Assembly: GCA_964648505.1 (NCBI GenBank)
Contig: CAZYMI010000006.1
Location: forward strand, 1 to 64,000
DNA: 64,000 nucleotides
Source: CAZYMI01 sp964648505
GTDB lineage: Bacteria > Pseudomonadota > Alphaproteobacteria > Micavibrionales > Micavibrionaceae
Direction: 5' to 3'
Position numbers and translations under genes: made by a program. The notes under the pieces were generated by a model. The model was given only the letters and a program-made list of their open reading frames with translations, ran no database searches and was not told the origin of the DNA. The stretch's first letter is position 1. Each line of letters opens with the position of its first letter. This document shows positions 8,554 through 17,346 of the stretch, in pieces.

Positions 8554-9912
8554 ATGACCTTTTCTGCTCCCAAACCGCTCACATCTTTTAAATCTGGCGC
8601 GCTCAGTGGCGTGGCGCGTGTGCCAGGGGATAAATCTATCTCTCATCGCGCATTGATGTTTGGTGCCTTAGCATCGGGGGAGACGATTATATCGGGCCTA
8701 CTTGAAGGCGAAGATGTTATGAACACCGCAGATGCCTTGCGCGCCATGGGCGCACGCATTACAACAAGCGGTGACGGCCTGTGGCGCATTTTTGGGGTTG
8801 GCGGAAATTTCCTAGAACCTACCACAATTTTAGATATGGGGAATTCAGGTACTTCCACACGACTGCTGATGGGCCTTATTGCGGGATCATCCCTGACGGC
8901 AATTTTAACAGGCGATGCATCTTTATTAAAACGACCTATGGCCCGCGTGGTAACGCCGCTTGAAAAAATGGGCGTCACTTTTATGGGCCGTCATGGCGGC
9001 AAATTACCGCTTGCGTTATGCGGCGCAGACGATCTTAAGGCAATTAATTATACGCTGCCTGTTGCATCCGCGCAGGTAAAGTCAGCGATCTTACTTGCAG
9101 GCTTATCCGCTCGTGGCACGACAACTGTAATTGAGCCAGAGAAAACCCGCGACCATACTGAAAATATGATCCGTCATTTTGGTGGCGTATGTACCATATC
9201 GGGTCACGAAATTTCAGTTCAGGGGGGGCAATCACTGCAAGGATGCGCCGTCGATGTGCCATCTGACCCAAGCTCCGCCGCTTTTATTGCAGTAGCTGCT
9301 ACCCTGATCCCCGGTTCTAACGTGACGATTGCGCGTGTGTGCATGAACCCGACACGAACCGGCCTTTATAAAACCTTGCTTGAGATGGGTGCCGCCATCA
9401 CTTACACAAATGAGCGGATTGAAGCGGGTGAGCCTGTTGCAGATTTAATCATAACAGGCGGGGCGCCTTTAAAAGGAGTGGATGTGCCACAAGAGCGCGT
9501 CGCTTCCATGATCGATGAATTTCCAATTCTCTCGATCGCGGCTTCCTGTGCACAAGGCACGAGTCATTTCAGTGGCTTAAAAGAATTACGCGTCAAAGAA
9601 AGTGATCGCCTTGCAAAAATAGCCGAAGGGTTAAATGCCTGCGGCGTTTCAATTGAACTTGGCGAAGACTGGCTGACTATTCAGGGCACAGGTAGGCCCC
9701 CTGAAGGCGGCGCCTTCATTGAAACTGCGCTTGATCATCGTATCGCGATGAGTTTTTTAATCATGGGACTTGTTAGTAACCAGCCTGTTACAATTGATGA
9801 CCGCGCACCTATTGCAACAAGCTTCCCGAATTTTATTGATCTGATGCAAAGTATAGGTGCTAAGCTTGATACGCCGGATGGTGATGGTTTAATCGACTTT
9901 CGTACAGCATGA
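8554..9912 (+). CDS. aroA: 3-phosphoshikimate 1-carboxyvinyltransferase (EPSP synthase)
   Basis: The 452-residue enzyme joins PEP and shikimate-3-phosphate in aromatic amino acid synthesis. Visible are the N-terminal PGDKSISHRALMFGALASGE motif, the substrate loop MGNSGTSTRLLMGL, VPSDPSSAAFIAVAA, RVKESDRLA and the C-terminal DHRIAMSF. Length is normal. It overlaps cmk by 4 bp (ATGA), so the two are translationally coupled. The aroA-cmk-rpsA order is widespread in Proteobacteria and marks this as core chromosome. Confidence 0.97.
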   Translation: MTFSAPKPLTSFKSGALSGVARVPGDKSISHRALMFGALASGETIISGLLEGEDVMNTADALRAMGARITTSGDGLWRIFGVGGNFLEPTTILDMGNSGTSTRLLMGLIAGSSLTAILTGDASLLKRPMARVVTPLEKMGVTFMGRHGGKLPLALCGADDLKAINYTLPVASAQVKSAILLAGLSARGTTTVIEPEKTRDHTENMIRHFGGVCTISGHEISVQGGQSLQGCAVDVPSDPSSAAFIAVAATLIPGSNVTIARVCMNPTRTGLYKTLLEMGAAITYTNERIEAGEPVADLIITGGAPLKGVDVPQERVASMIDEFPILSIAASCAQGTSHFSGLKELRVKESDRLAKIAEGLNACGVSIELGEDWLTIQGTGRPPEGGAFIETALDHRIAMSFLIMGLVSNQPVTIDDRAPIATSFPNFIDLMQSIGAKLDTPDGDGLIDFRTA

Positions 9913-10586
9913 CCAATTTATTTATCATTGCCATTGACGGGCCGACCGCATCAGGAAAAGGAACGCTTGCACGCCGCTTAGCCGTGCATTTTGATTGTGC
10001 CTATCTGGATACAGGTGCGCTTTATCGCCTTGTGGCACTTACCATGCTTCAATCTGGTCAAAACGTAGAAGATGAAAAATCAGCCCTTGAAGCGGCCAAA
10101 ACTTTAACCGGGCACATCACCCCTGAAATGCTTTCCGACCCTGCCTTAAGAGACCACCGTATGTCGCAAGCTTCCTCAAAAGTGGCCGCCTTCACAGGCG
10201 TACGCGAAGCCTTATTGCAAGCCCAGCGAAATTTTGCAGCAAATCCGCCTAAAAAACCCGATGGAACAGCATATAAAGGAGTGGTACTGGATGGACGGGA
10301 TATTGGCACACATATCTGCCCAGATGCTAAAATAAAGCTTTTTGTGACCGCAAATCCAGAAATTCGGGCAAAACGCCGCTTTCTGGAGTTGCAAACCAAA
10401 TCAGCTTCTGTTAGTGAAATAACCGTCTTAACAGACATCAAGGCACGGGATGATCGCGATACTAATCGTACCACCAACCCCCTGCGCCAAGCCGATGATG
10501 CGATTTTAATCGACACATCGAACTTGAACGCAGACCAAGCTTTCGATGCAGCGCGTTCGATTGTTGAAAAACAGCTTCACGCTTAG
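9909..10586 (+). CDS. cmk: (d)CMP kinase
   Basis: This 225-residue cytoplasmic kinase phosphorylates CMP and dCMP with ATP. It shows the P-loop DGPTASGKGTLARRLA near residue 10, then YLDTGALYRLVAL, VVLDGRDIGTHICPDA and the C-terminal RDDRDTNRTTNPL, all hallmarks of cytidylate kinase. Its start overlaps the end of aroA by 4 bp. About 90 bp separate it from rpsA. Confidence 0.97.
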   Translation: MTNLFIIAIDGPTASGKGTLARRLAVHFDCAYLDTGALYRLVALTMLQSGQNVEDEKSALEAAKTLTGHITPEMLSDPALRDHRMSQASSKVAAFTGVREALLQAQRNFAANPPKKPDGTAYKGVVLDGRDIGTHICPDAKIKLFVTANPEIRAKRRFLELQTKSASVSEITVLTDIKARDDRDTNRTTNPLRQADDAILIDTSNLNADQAFDAARSIVEKQLHA

Positions 10587-10676
10587 TTTGAAAAGACACA
10601 GACGGTTACGGCCTTGATACACCGCTTGCGGCAGGGTCCTCTGATCGATCTCAATAACTTCAAAGGAAAATATATC

Positions 10677-12404
10677 ATGGCTCATGCAGCTGCCAATCTA
10701 CAGGATCGGGCGGAATCGTCCGATTTTCTAAACTTACTCACTGAATCCCTCGGCGCAAAAAAATCATTCGAGGGGTCTGTCGTTAAAGGCCGGGTGATTT
10801 CACTCGGGGACGATTTTGTTATGGTCGATGTCGGCCTGAAATCTGAAGGTCGTGTCTTGTTGCGCGAATTCACAAGCCCAGGGCAAGATCCGGAAATTCG
10901 TATAGGCGATACCGTAGAAGTCTATGTCGAAAAAATTGAAAACAAAAATGGCGAAGCGGTTCTAAGCCGTGAAAAAGCGCGCCGCGAAGAAGTATGGGGA
11001 ACGCTTGAGCAATCCCATCTTAAAACAGAACGTGTTACAGGCGTCATCTTTGGTCGGGTTAAAGGCGGGTTCACTGTTGATCTGGGTGGCGCGGTTGCGT
11101 TCTTGCCAGGGTCACAAGTGGATATTCGCCCCGTTCGCGACGTTTCACCGCTTATGGGCACACCACAACCTTTCATGATCCTTAAAATGGATCGTGCGCG
11201 TGGTAACATTGTTGTTTCTCGCCGTGCAGTTCTTGAAGAATCACGCGAAGAAGCACGTTCAGATATTCTGGGCACATTGCGCGAAGGCCAGGTCATGACA
11301 GGTGTTGTCAAAAACATCACCGATTACGGTGCGTTTATTGATCTGGGCGGTGTTGATGGCTTGCTCCATGTGACCGATATTTCATGGAAGCGTATCAATA
11401 ACCCCTCTGAAGTACTGACAATCGGCCAATCGATTGAAGTACAGGTGATCCGTTACAACACAGAAAATGGTCGTATCAGCCTTGGTATGAAACAACTTGA
11501 ATCTGATCCGTGGAAAGGTGTTGTTGAAAAATACACAACCGGCACACGTCTTTCAGGCAAGGTGACAAACTTAACCGATTACGGTGCGTTCATTGAACTT
11601 GAAACAGGCATTGAAGGTCTGGTTCACGTCTCAGAAATGTCTTGGACCAAGAAAAACGTTCATCCGAACAAAATCTTAAATTCTGGTGAGACCGTTGATG
11701 TCATGGTTTTAGATGTTGATATGGATAAACGCCGTATCTCGCTTGGCTTAAAGCAGACTCAAGAGAATCCTTGGAAAGCTTTCGCCGAAAAATTCAAATC
11801 AGGCCAGGATATTGAAGGCGAAATCCGCAATATCACCGAATTTGGATTGTTTGTTGCCGTTGATGGCGACATTGATGGTATGGTTCATCTTTCCGACATT
11901 AGCTGGGAAGATGCGACAGAAGATGCGCTTAAAGCATACGCCAAAGGCGACATGGTCAAGGCACGTATCCTTGATGTTGACGCAGAAAAAGAACGCGTAT
12001 CGCTTGGTATCAAGCAGCTGACATCCGATCCACATGAAGGCGCCCTTAAAGGCGTTGCCAAAGGCTCGACTGTCACATGCACGGTAACGGCAATTTCTGA
12101 TAAAGGAATAGACGTTTTGGTGAATGAATCGCTTTCAGGTCATATCAAAAAAGCTGATCTGTCACGCGAGCGTTCAGAACAGCGCACAGACCGCTTTGCT
12201 GTTGGTGAAAAAGTGGATGCGAAAGTTACAGCCATCGATGCAAAAACCAAGAAGCTGCAGCTTTCCATCAAACAGCGCGAACTGGATGAGGATAAAGAAG
12301 CCATGGCCGCTTACGGATCAACTGAATCCGGTGCGTCCCTTGGTGACATTTTAGGTGCAGCCCTTAAAGGTTCAGCCCCTGCAAAAGATGAAGCCAGCGA
12401 ATAA
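10677..12404 (+). CDS. rpsA: 30S ribosomal protein S1
   Basis: This is ribosomal protein S1, 575 residues, which brings mRNA to the 30S subunit. Six S1 (OB-fold) repeats can be followed, with repeated GxV-NxTDYGAFIDLGGVDGLLHVTDISW-like units at residues of about 30-100, 115-180, 200-270, 285-355, 370-445 and 455-525. I chose the ATG at 10677, giving MAHAAANLQDRAESSDF, because AAAGGA lies 9 bases before it. An upstream in-frame TTG at 10614 has no such site. A strong terminator follows. Confidence 0.97.
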   Translation: MAHAAANLQDRAESSDFLNLLTESLGAKKSFEGSVVKGRVISLGDDFVMVDVGLKSEGRVLLREFTSPGQDPEIRIGDTVEVYVEKIENKNGEAVLSREKARREEVWGTLEQSHLKTERVTGVIFGRVKGGFTVDLGGAVAFLPGSQVDIRPVRDVSPLMGTPQPFMILKMDRARGNIVVSRRAVLEESREEARSDILGTLREGQVMTGVVKNITDYGAFIDLGGVDGLLHVTDISWKRINNPSEVLTIGQSIEVQVIRYNTENGRISLGMKQLESDPWKGVVEKYTTGTRLSGKVTNLTDYGAFIELETGIEGLVHVSEMSWTKKNVHPNKILNSGETVDVMVLDVDMDKRRISLGLKQTQENPWKAFAEKFKSGQDIEGEIRNITEFGLFVAVDGDIDGMVHLSDISWEDATEDALKAYAKGDMVKARILDVDAEKERVSLGIKQLTSDPHEGALKGVAKGSTVTCTVTAISDKGIDVLVNESLSGHIKKADLSRERSEQRTDRFAVGEKVDAKVTAIDAKTKKLQLSIKQRELDEDKEAMAAYGSTESGASLGDILGAALKGSAPAKDEASE

Positions 12405-12431
12405 CGCCGCGGTTTAAGCTTTAGATAATTT

Positions 12432-12467
12432 AAAACAGGCCCCGTTGAAATACGGGGCCTGTTTTGT
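12432..12467 (+). terminator. Rho-independent terminator after rpsA
   Basis: A perfect 14-bp stem (AAAACAGGCCCCGT with ACGGGGCCTGTTTT) encloses a 6-base loop and ends in a T-rich tail. It lies 28 bp after the rpsA stop codon. Confidence 0.93.
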
Positions 12468-12553
12468 ATGTGCATTTGCAATAATAATATTGACATAATT
12501 TTAATGTTTCAAATATAGTCACCCCTATAATATTGAAATTCAGGGCTCGATTT

Positions 12554-14497
12554 ATGCAGTTAATAAAGTTCCAAGAAGTCTATCGCGATGCCATTCAATC
12601 TTTGTTTGGCACCAACCCATCGGCTGACGAAATTATAACAGCACACCCAAACGCGCATTTAACCGGCGTCAGCTCCATTCAAACGGGTGGCGGAACCTTC
12701 TTTGATTTGTTTGCAAAAAAAAGGCGCGACGAGTGGAATGAAGTTGAAAAAATTATTTCTTTCTTTAAAGCGCTTAATGTTCGTCAATCCGCGCTGATAC
12801 GTGGCGATTTTTTATTTAGCTACGAACCGCAAGCGTATGACGTTGTACGCGCAACTGTTTTTGAATATGCCAAAATGGGTATGAATATTTTGCAGAATTT
12901 TCACGGCATGAATGATGCGCGCGCCTTAGTTGGTGTTGCGAAAGCTGTGAAAGAAGCACAAAGCCTTGGCTATGATATTATTGCCCAAGGCACGATTTGT
13001 ATTGAAGATAGCCCAAATATCACAATCCAGTCTTGTTTTCGTCACGCTGAAAAACTTGTTGAAATGGGGCATCAAGGTTTTTATTTAAAATCTGCAAGCG
13101 GGCGGCTAGACCCTCATTTTGTTGAAAAACTTGTGGGTGCGCTTTATGACCGCTTCCCCGACCAACCCATTACAATTCATGTCCACTCAACTTATGGCGA
13201 AGCGCCTATATGCTACATGGCAGCTGCAAAAGCCGCGGTTGAGCGCGGTCAGCCTATTACTATGGATGTGCAGCATCCATCCCTTGCAGGTTTAACGGCG
13301 CACCCAAGTATGGTGAAAATGCTTGAACTCATTCAAGACAGTCCCATTCCAGCGATTCGCGAAAATGCGCCACACTTAAATTTTGAAGCCTTACGTGCTG
13401 ATGAGCGCACCCTTTTTGAAATGCGGTTTCGCTATCGCCAATTTGAAACGCCTTATAGCCATGATGTTTTACTTGCGATGCGCGACGCACGCGCGGCAGG
13501 TGGAGCATCAGCTACACTGCGCAGCATACCAGGATTAGAGGATAATTTGGGCCGTTTACTTGGCACAAATGACTGGAACAAAATTCAAATAGCCATTTAT
13601 AAAATGCAAGCACGCATTGACGCTGATTTGGGTTCTCCAACACAAGTGACGCCTTATGCAGCCAACACCACTGGCCAAGCGGCTATTTCGCTTTACCAAG
13701 AACTGATGGGTCACGACGTATATAGCGTGCTCTACCCTGGCATTCAAAATTACTTAGTGGGTCGCCACGGCTTTGTACCGAAAAGCGTTAACCCTAAACT
13801 CCAGGCGCTCGCGCTCGAAAAAGCTGGTTTGCAAGCCCCTATTGATTACGTTCTTTCAACCGATCGCCCGCCAGTTTTAGATGCTGCCAAGGGTACTTTA
13901 CGCGCCGCAGGAATCTCAGAACCTACTGACAGACAAGCAATTTCAACAATAATTCTTTCAAACGGCTTAGCACATGTATTGGATTGTTATCACGGCAAAA
14001 ACACACCACAAGAGCCGCCAGTGCTTCCAGTCTTCACACAAAAAACTGAGCCTGTTATTTTAGGGCAAGTCCGCGTCTATTCATACGGGCTATCACACTG
14101 GCTTGAAGCAATTGGCGGTTACGGCATGCTGCAAAAAATCGCTGAGCAAGCTGTGCATATTAAACAGATTGATGACTCTTATTTTATCTTTCCAGACGAC
14201 ATGGATTATAAGCGCGATGAATGGCGAAATAAGACGATCGCTGCACTTGCCAATTTTTTTGATGCAGTACCGCTAAGACTACAAGAACATGGTGTCCCGC
14301 GATTTCATTTTTTTAATGCTTCAGCAAAACCCTCTTTGCGTGTTCAATTCATTATGCATGACCTTCAAGGCCTTATAAAAGAAGCATGCGATAAACGTGG
14401 CGTCGGTGTGTATGATCATATGCGCGCTGCACTTCAATCTTACAGGCGCGCGCAACCCGCCCCTGACCCGAGCGCACATAAGATGATCCTTAACTGA
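12554..14497 (+). CDS. Divergent pyruvate-carboxylase-type carboxyltransferase-like protein
   Basis: A 647-residue protein related to the carboxyltransferase domain of pyruvate carboxylase, oxaloacetate decarboxylase alpha and transcarboxylase 5S. The likely metal ligands are all present with family spacing: Asp12 in RDAIQSL, Lys179 in YLKSASG and His209/His211 in HVHSTYGE. Other signature residues differ: the usual KDMAG reads KSASG, HDTxG reads HSTYGE, and the first segment lacks the ATR motif. No biotinyl (AMKM) site and no biotin carboxylase gene are visible. It may act on a different substrate or be regulatory. The ATG at 12554 follows an AGGG site; a TTG at 12533 is less likely. Confidence 0.7.
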   Translation: MQLIKFQEVYRDAIQSLFGTNPSADEIITAHPNAHLTGVSSIQTGGGTFFDLFAKKRRDEWNEVEKIISFFKALNVRQSALIRGDFLFSYEPQAYDVVRATVFEYAKMGMNILQNFHGMNDARALVGVAKAVKEAQSLGYDIIAQGTICIEDSPNITIQSCFRHAEKLVEMGHQGFYLKSASGRLDPHFVEKLVGALYDRFPDQPITIHVHSTYGEAPICYMAAAKAAVERGQPITMDVQHPSLAGLTAHPSMVKMLELIQDSPIPAIRENAPHLNFEALRADERTLFEMRFRYRQFETPYSHDVLLAMRDARAAGGASATLRSIPGLEDNLGRLLGTNDWNKIQIAIYKMQARIDADLGSPTQVTPYAANTTGQAAISLYQELMGHDVYSVLYPGIQNYLVGRHGFVPKSVNPKLQALALEKAGLQAPIDYVLSTDRPPVLDAAKGTLRAAGISEPTDRQAISTIILSNGLAHVLDCYHGKNTPQEPPVLPVFTQKTEPVILGQVRVYSYGLSHWLEAIGGYGMLQKIAEQAVHIKQIDDSYFIFPDDMDYKRDEWRNKTIAALANFFDAVPLRLQEHGVPRFHFFNASAKPSLRVQFIMHDLQGLIKEACDKRGVGVYDHMRAALQSYRRAQPAPDPSAHKMILN

Positions 14498-14561
14498 TAT
14501 AAAGTTATATAATATACTAGGAATTTTGTCCTATATATGTTATCATCCACTCATCAACACC

Positions 14562-14590
14562 ACCCGTCTGCCTTGCGGGCGGGTTTTTTT
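14562..14590 (+). terminator. Hairpin plus T-run between two genes
   Basis: A GC-rich hairpin (CCCGTCTG / CGGGCGGG, partly G-T paired) is followed by a run of T. It could end transcription of the carboxyltransferase-like gene. Because the next ribosome binding site (GGAGA) begins directly after the T-run, it might instead attenuate the 93-aa gene. Confidence 0.7.
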
Positions 14591-14601
14591 ATGGAGACAA
14601 A

Positions 14602-14883
14602 ATGAGCCTGTTCAAAAAGTTAGCCGGATTCCTTACCGACAGCTTTGGCCCGCAAATGCCCAACGCGCCAGAAGACATTACACGCGCACGGCGCGGCTTT
14701 GAAGATATTGGATTTGAAGATGACGCACCAAACTCGCCTTACATGACAAGAGGCCTTGCGCGAAATATCGAGCGTTTTCAAACAAACCAAGGCTTAAAAC
14801 GCGATGGCATTATGCGCCCCAACGGTGAAACAGAGCGCACTTTACTGCTTGCAAAAGAACGCAAAGACGACACAAAAGAATAG
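14602..14883 (+). CDS. Small protein with peptidoglycan-binding-like motif, 93 aa
   Basis: A 93-residue protein with no signal peptide. The C-terminal half (LARNIERFQTNQGLKRDGIM and then RPNGETERTL) matches the helix pattern of the peptidoglycan-binding domain 1 family, where a short three-helix unit is found in cell-wall enzymes and in some phage lysins. The N-terminus is short, with phenylalanines and acidic residues. A GGAGA ribosome binding site 7 bases before the ATG supports the start. No enzyme domain is attached, so it may be an adaptor, or the domain may serve another purpose in the cytoplasm. Confidence 0.7.
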   Translation: MSLFKKLAGFLTDSFGPQMPNAPEDITRARRGFEDIGFEDDAPNSPYMTRGLARNIERFQTNQGLKRDGIMRPNGETERTLLLAKERKDDTKE

Positions 14884-15242
14884 GTATGAGGCCAAACTTG
14901 AATCAACATTTTCCTGATTTTCCTCCAACCGAACCACATGAGACGAATTCTCTACGATTCTTGAAAAGATAGACGGGTCAATACCGACATGGTCCAAAAT
15001 AGGTGGCACTTTGCGCCCCACTACTTGCAGCCAGTGTAAGAGCTTTCCTAAGCGTTCCCCTAACAGGACTAAAAATCATTTTTATAAATTATCATAATTT
15101 ATATTATTATGCAAAAAACTTAAAAATGCACTTTTGTGCATAAAATTGACATTTCATTGGAATCGTACTAAGGTTTTTATCCTAATTTAATAATTAAGAA
15201 AGTCTTAAGACTTCACTCAAAAAACCGGGTCGGGGAGGCCCT
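14884..15242 (+). other. Intergenic region, 359 bp, AT-rich in its second half
   Basis: No convincing gene. A short frame at about 14940-15095 encodes a stretch with a CSQC pair (TWSKIGGTLRPTTCSQCKSF), but it has no start codon and could be a gene remnant or chance. The second half is very AT-rich and holds a perfect palindrome and a promoter-like pair before the next gene. Confidence 0.5.
15126..15174 (+). promoter_or_regulatory. Palindrome and candidate promoter for the 104-aa gene
   Basis: A perfect inverted repeat ATGCAC-TTTT-GTGCAT (15126-15141) sits 4 bp upstream of a TTGACA box (15146-15151). At 17 bp spacing lies a weak -10 (TAAGGT, 15169-15174). The palindrome could be an operator or a small RNA hairpin. 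The promoter is inferred from consensus only. Confidence 0.4.
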
Positions 15243-15557
15243 TTGTCAATGTGGTATATCCAACAAGCCGCCAATCAATCTGACAACTCCTTATCTTTTT
15301 TTGACTGTAAAGACCTTTACGAGAAAGCTTATGCGCATAAACGCCTGGTCCGTAATGCTGTCAGTGATTATTGTGCATGGATTATAGAAAACAAAAGCCT
15401 TACAGATCCCTTGGCTATTTCAAAATCTGTTATTTTAGGACGGGTTATGAAAGACAGGGCAAAATCGGAAATCCTTAAATTCCGACTAGAACTTGCCAAG
15501 GCTGAAGCTGCCGCAAACCAGTATAAAGCACAAATTTCTGGGTCTATAGCTGCTTAA
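15243..15557 (+). CDS. Uncharacterised 104-aa protein, probable TTG start
   Basis: Not recognised. A helical, cytoplasmic-looking protein with an Ala/Lys-rich C-terminal helix that may form a coiled coil (about residues 70-98). The start is decided by a strong GGGGAGG ribosome binding site, which sits about 6 bases before a TTG at 15243; an ATG six bases further (15249) would be too far from it for ideal spacing. It stands alone between intergenic regions upstream of ihfB. Confidence 0.65.
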   Translation: MSMWYIQQAANQSDNSLSFFDCKDLYEKAYAHKRLVRNAVSDYCAWIIENKSLTDPLAISKSVILGRVMKDRAKSEILKFRLELAKAEAAANQYKAQISGSIAA

Positions 15558-15720
15558 AAAGCTAAAAAATCTAATTCCTTCAAACAATTGCCTAAAGTTT
15601 TCCTTGACGCGCCAGGCTTTTCAGGGAATTCTGGCCTTCTCGCGGTCAATGTAGGTTTTATGTTTCATATCAACATGATAGTGACTTAATGCCACTGACC
15701 GTTCTTAGGAAGGAGACGCG

Positions 15721-16026
15721 ATGACCAAATCCGAATTGATCCAGATGCTGGCAGAACGTAACCCACATCTGTACTTACGCGACATTGAACGCATAGTCGA
15801 AACTGTGTTTGATGAAATGGCATCAGCTCTTGCCAAAGGAGATCGCGTTGAATTGCGTGGCTTTGGTGCTTTTTCGATCAAATCCAGAGAGAGCCGAACA
15901 GGTCGTAACCCACGGACAGGCCAAAGCGTAAGCGTTACCGCTAAAAAACTACCTTTCTTTAAAACAGGAAAAGAACTGCGCGACCGCCTGAACGGAAAAA
16001 TATCAGGACCTATGGACATCGAATAA
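15721..16026 (+). CDS. ihfB: Integration host factor subunit beta
   Basis: This 101-residue protein is the beta subunit of IHF, a DNA-bending nucleoid protein that works with IhfA. It shows the HU/IHF fold: an N-terminal helical pair (MTKSELIQMLAERNP), VELRGFGAFSIKSRESRTGRNPRTG with the intercalating proline arm, and the C-terminal helix FKTGKELRDRLN. A very strong AAGGAG site lies 5 bases before the ATG. It overlaps the next gene by one base (TAATG). Location after rpsA, a little downstream, matches other alphaproteobacteria. Confidence 0.96.
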   Translation: MTKSELIQMLAERNPHLYLRDIERIVETVFDEMASALAKGDRVELRGFGAFSIKSRESRTGRNPRTGQSVSVTAKKLPFFKTGKELRDRLNGKISGPMDIE

Positions 16027-16316
16027 TGCTTGCCATTATGAAGTGGGTTTTAACCACGCTGGGCTTTTCTGCCTTGCTGATATTTTGCATTTTTAACCGA
16101 AGCGATACATCGCTTACGCTTAATCCATTTTCAACGCCCATGATCTTGCCGCTGGCTCTGGTTATTCTGGGGGGCGTTGTGGTTGGATTTATCTGGGGTT
16201 CTTTGATTGTCTGGATTCATAACGGCAAGCTAAGACGATCTTATAAAATTGCTTTAAAAGAACTTCGCAATCTTGAAGACAGGCTTGCAGCCCAAAAAGC
16301 ATCGCTGACACCATAA
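16026..16316 (+). CDS. LapA-domain (DUF1049) inner-membrane protein
   Basis: A 96-residue protein with two membrane segments (about residues 9-23 and 39-60) joined by a short loop containing NRSDTSLTLNPF, and a C-terminal coiled coil (KELRNLEDRLAAQKA). This is the pattern of the lipopolysaccharide assembly protein A domain family (DUF1049), often found after ihfB. In E. coli LapA works with LapB in control of LPS synthesis; a LapB partner is not seen here. Its start overlaps the ihfB stop codon. Confidence 0.85.
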   Translation: MLAIMKWVLTTLGFSALLIFCIFNRSDTSLTLNPFSTPMILPLALVILGGVVVGFIWGSLIVWIHNGKLRRSYKIALKELRNLEDRLAAQKASLTP

Positions 16317-16330
16317 AAAAGGATAGCACC

Positions 16331-17344
16331 ATGAATTGGCTTTCAAACTTCATTCGCCCTAAAATTCAGTCATTCGTCGGACAGAAAGATGTGCCTGATA
16401 ATCTATGGACCAAATGCCCTTCTTGTGAGGCTTTGCTTTTTCAGCGCGATCTTGTAGAAAATCTGCATGTCTGCAACAAATGTGATCATCATATGCGCAT
16501 TGATGTGAAGCACAGGCTTGATATTTTGTTCGATCACTCATCATGGCACGAAGTGCCGGTCCCGAGCGTCCCGCTTGATCCTTTAAAATTCCGTGACAAA
16601 AAACGCTATTCCGATCGCCTGCGCGACAGCCAGGCAAAAACAGGGCGTAAAGATGCCATTGTAGTCGCCAAAGGCATGATCGGGGGCAACAAGGCGATTG
16701 TTGCCGCTTTTGATTTTGATTTTATGGGTGGATCAATGGGTGCAGGTGTTGGTGAAGGATTAGTAAAGGCTGCAGAAGTTGCTGTATCAGAAAAAGCAGC
16801 TTTAATTGCTGTGCCTGCTTCTGGCGGCGCACGTATGCAAGAAGGGGCTGTTTCTTTAATGCAAATGCCGCGCACAATTATTGCAGTGGAAATGGTTAAA
16901 AATGCCAAGCTTCCTTATATTGTGCTTTTAAGTGACCCAACAACGGGTGGCGTCAGCGCTTCTTTTGCTATGGTTGGTGACATACATATCGCTGAGCCGG
17001 GTGCTGTCATTGGGTTTGCGGGCAAACGCGTTATTGAAGAAACTATTCGCGAACAATTACCAGAAGGCTTCCAGACGGCTGAATACCTGCTTGATCATGG
17101 CATGGTTGATCTTGTTGTTCCGCGGTCTGAGTTGCGCAACAAAATCGGTATGATTTTAACAATCTTGATGAAATCAGGTAAAGACGCCAGTCGCAAAGGA
17201 TACCCTGAAGCGCCTGTGTCTTTGGATTCTAAAGGTGCAATCATGTCTCATGCTGTTGAAGCTGCTGGCACTGTTGCAAGCCTTGATTCTTATAGAAAAA
17301 AAGAAAAAAGATCGATCCTGAAAAGGAATAAGACGGGCCGATAA
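16331..17344 (+). CDS. accD: Acetyl-CoA carboxylase carboxyltransferase subunit beta
   Basis: The 337-residue beta subunit of the acetyl-CoA carboxylase carboxyltransferase, which makes malonyl-CoA for fatty acid synthesis with AccA. The N-terminal zinc ribbon is present (CPSCEALLF...VCNKC, about residues 38-62). The crotonase-fold core shows GGSMGAGVGEG, SGGARMQEG and the oxyanion-hole region DPTTGGVSASFAM. Length is slightly longer than usual because of a Lys/Arg-rich tail. An AAAAGGA site precedes the ATG. The folC gene follows after 2 bp. Confidence 0.97.
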   Translation: MNWLSNFIRPKIQSFVGQKDVPDNLWTKCPSCEALLFQRDLVENLHVCNKCDHHMRIDVKHRLDILFDHSSWHEVPVPSVPLDPLKFRDKKRYSDRLRDSQAKTGRKDAIVVAKGMIGGNKAIVAAFDFDFMGGSMGAGVGEGLVKAAEVAVSEKAALIAVPASGGARMQEGAVSLMQMPRTIIAVEMVKNAKLPYIVLLSDPTTGGVSASFAMVGDIHIAEPGAVIGFAGKRVIEETIREQLPEGFQTAEYLLDHGMVDLVVPRSELRNKIGMILTILMKSGKDASRKGYPEAPVSLDSKGAIMSHAVEAAGTVASLDSYRKKEKRSILKRNKTGR

Positions 17345-17346
17345 AA

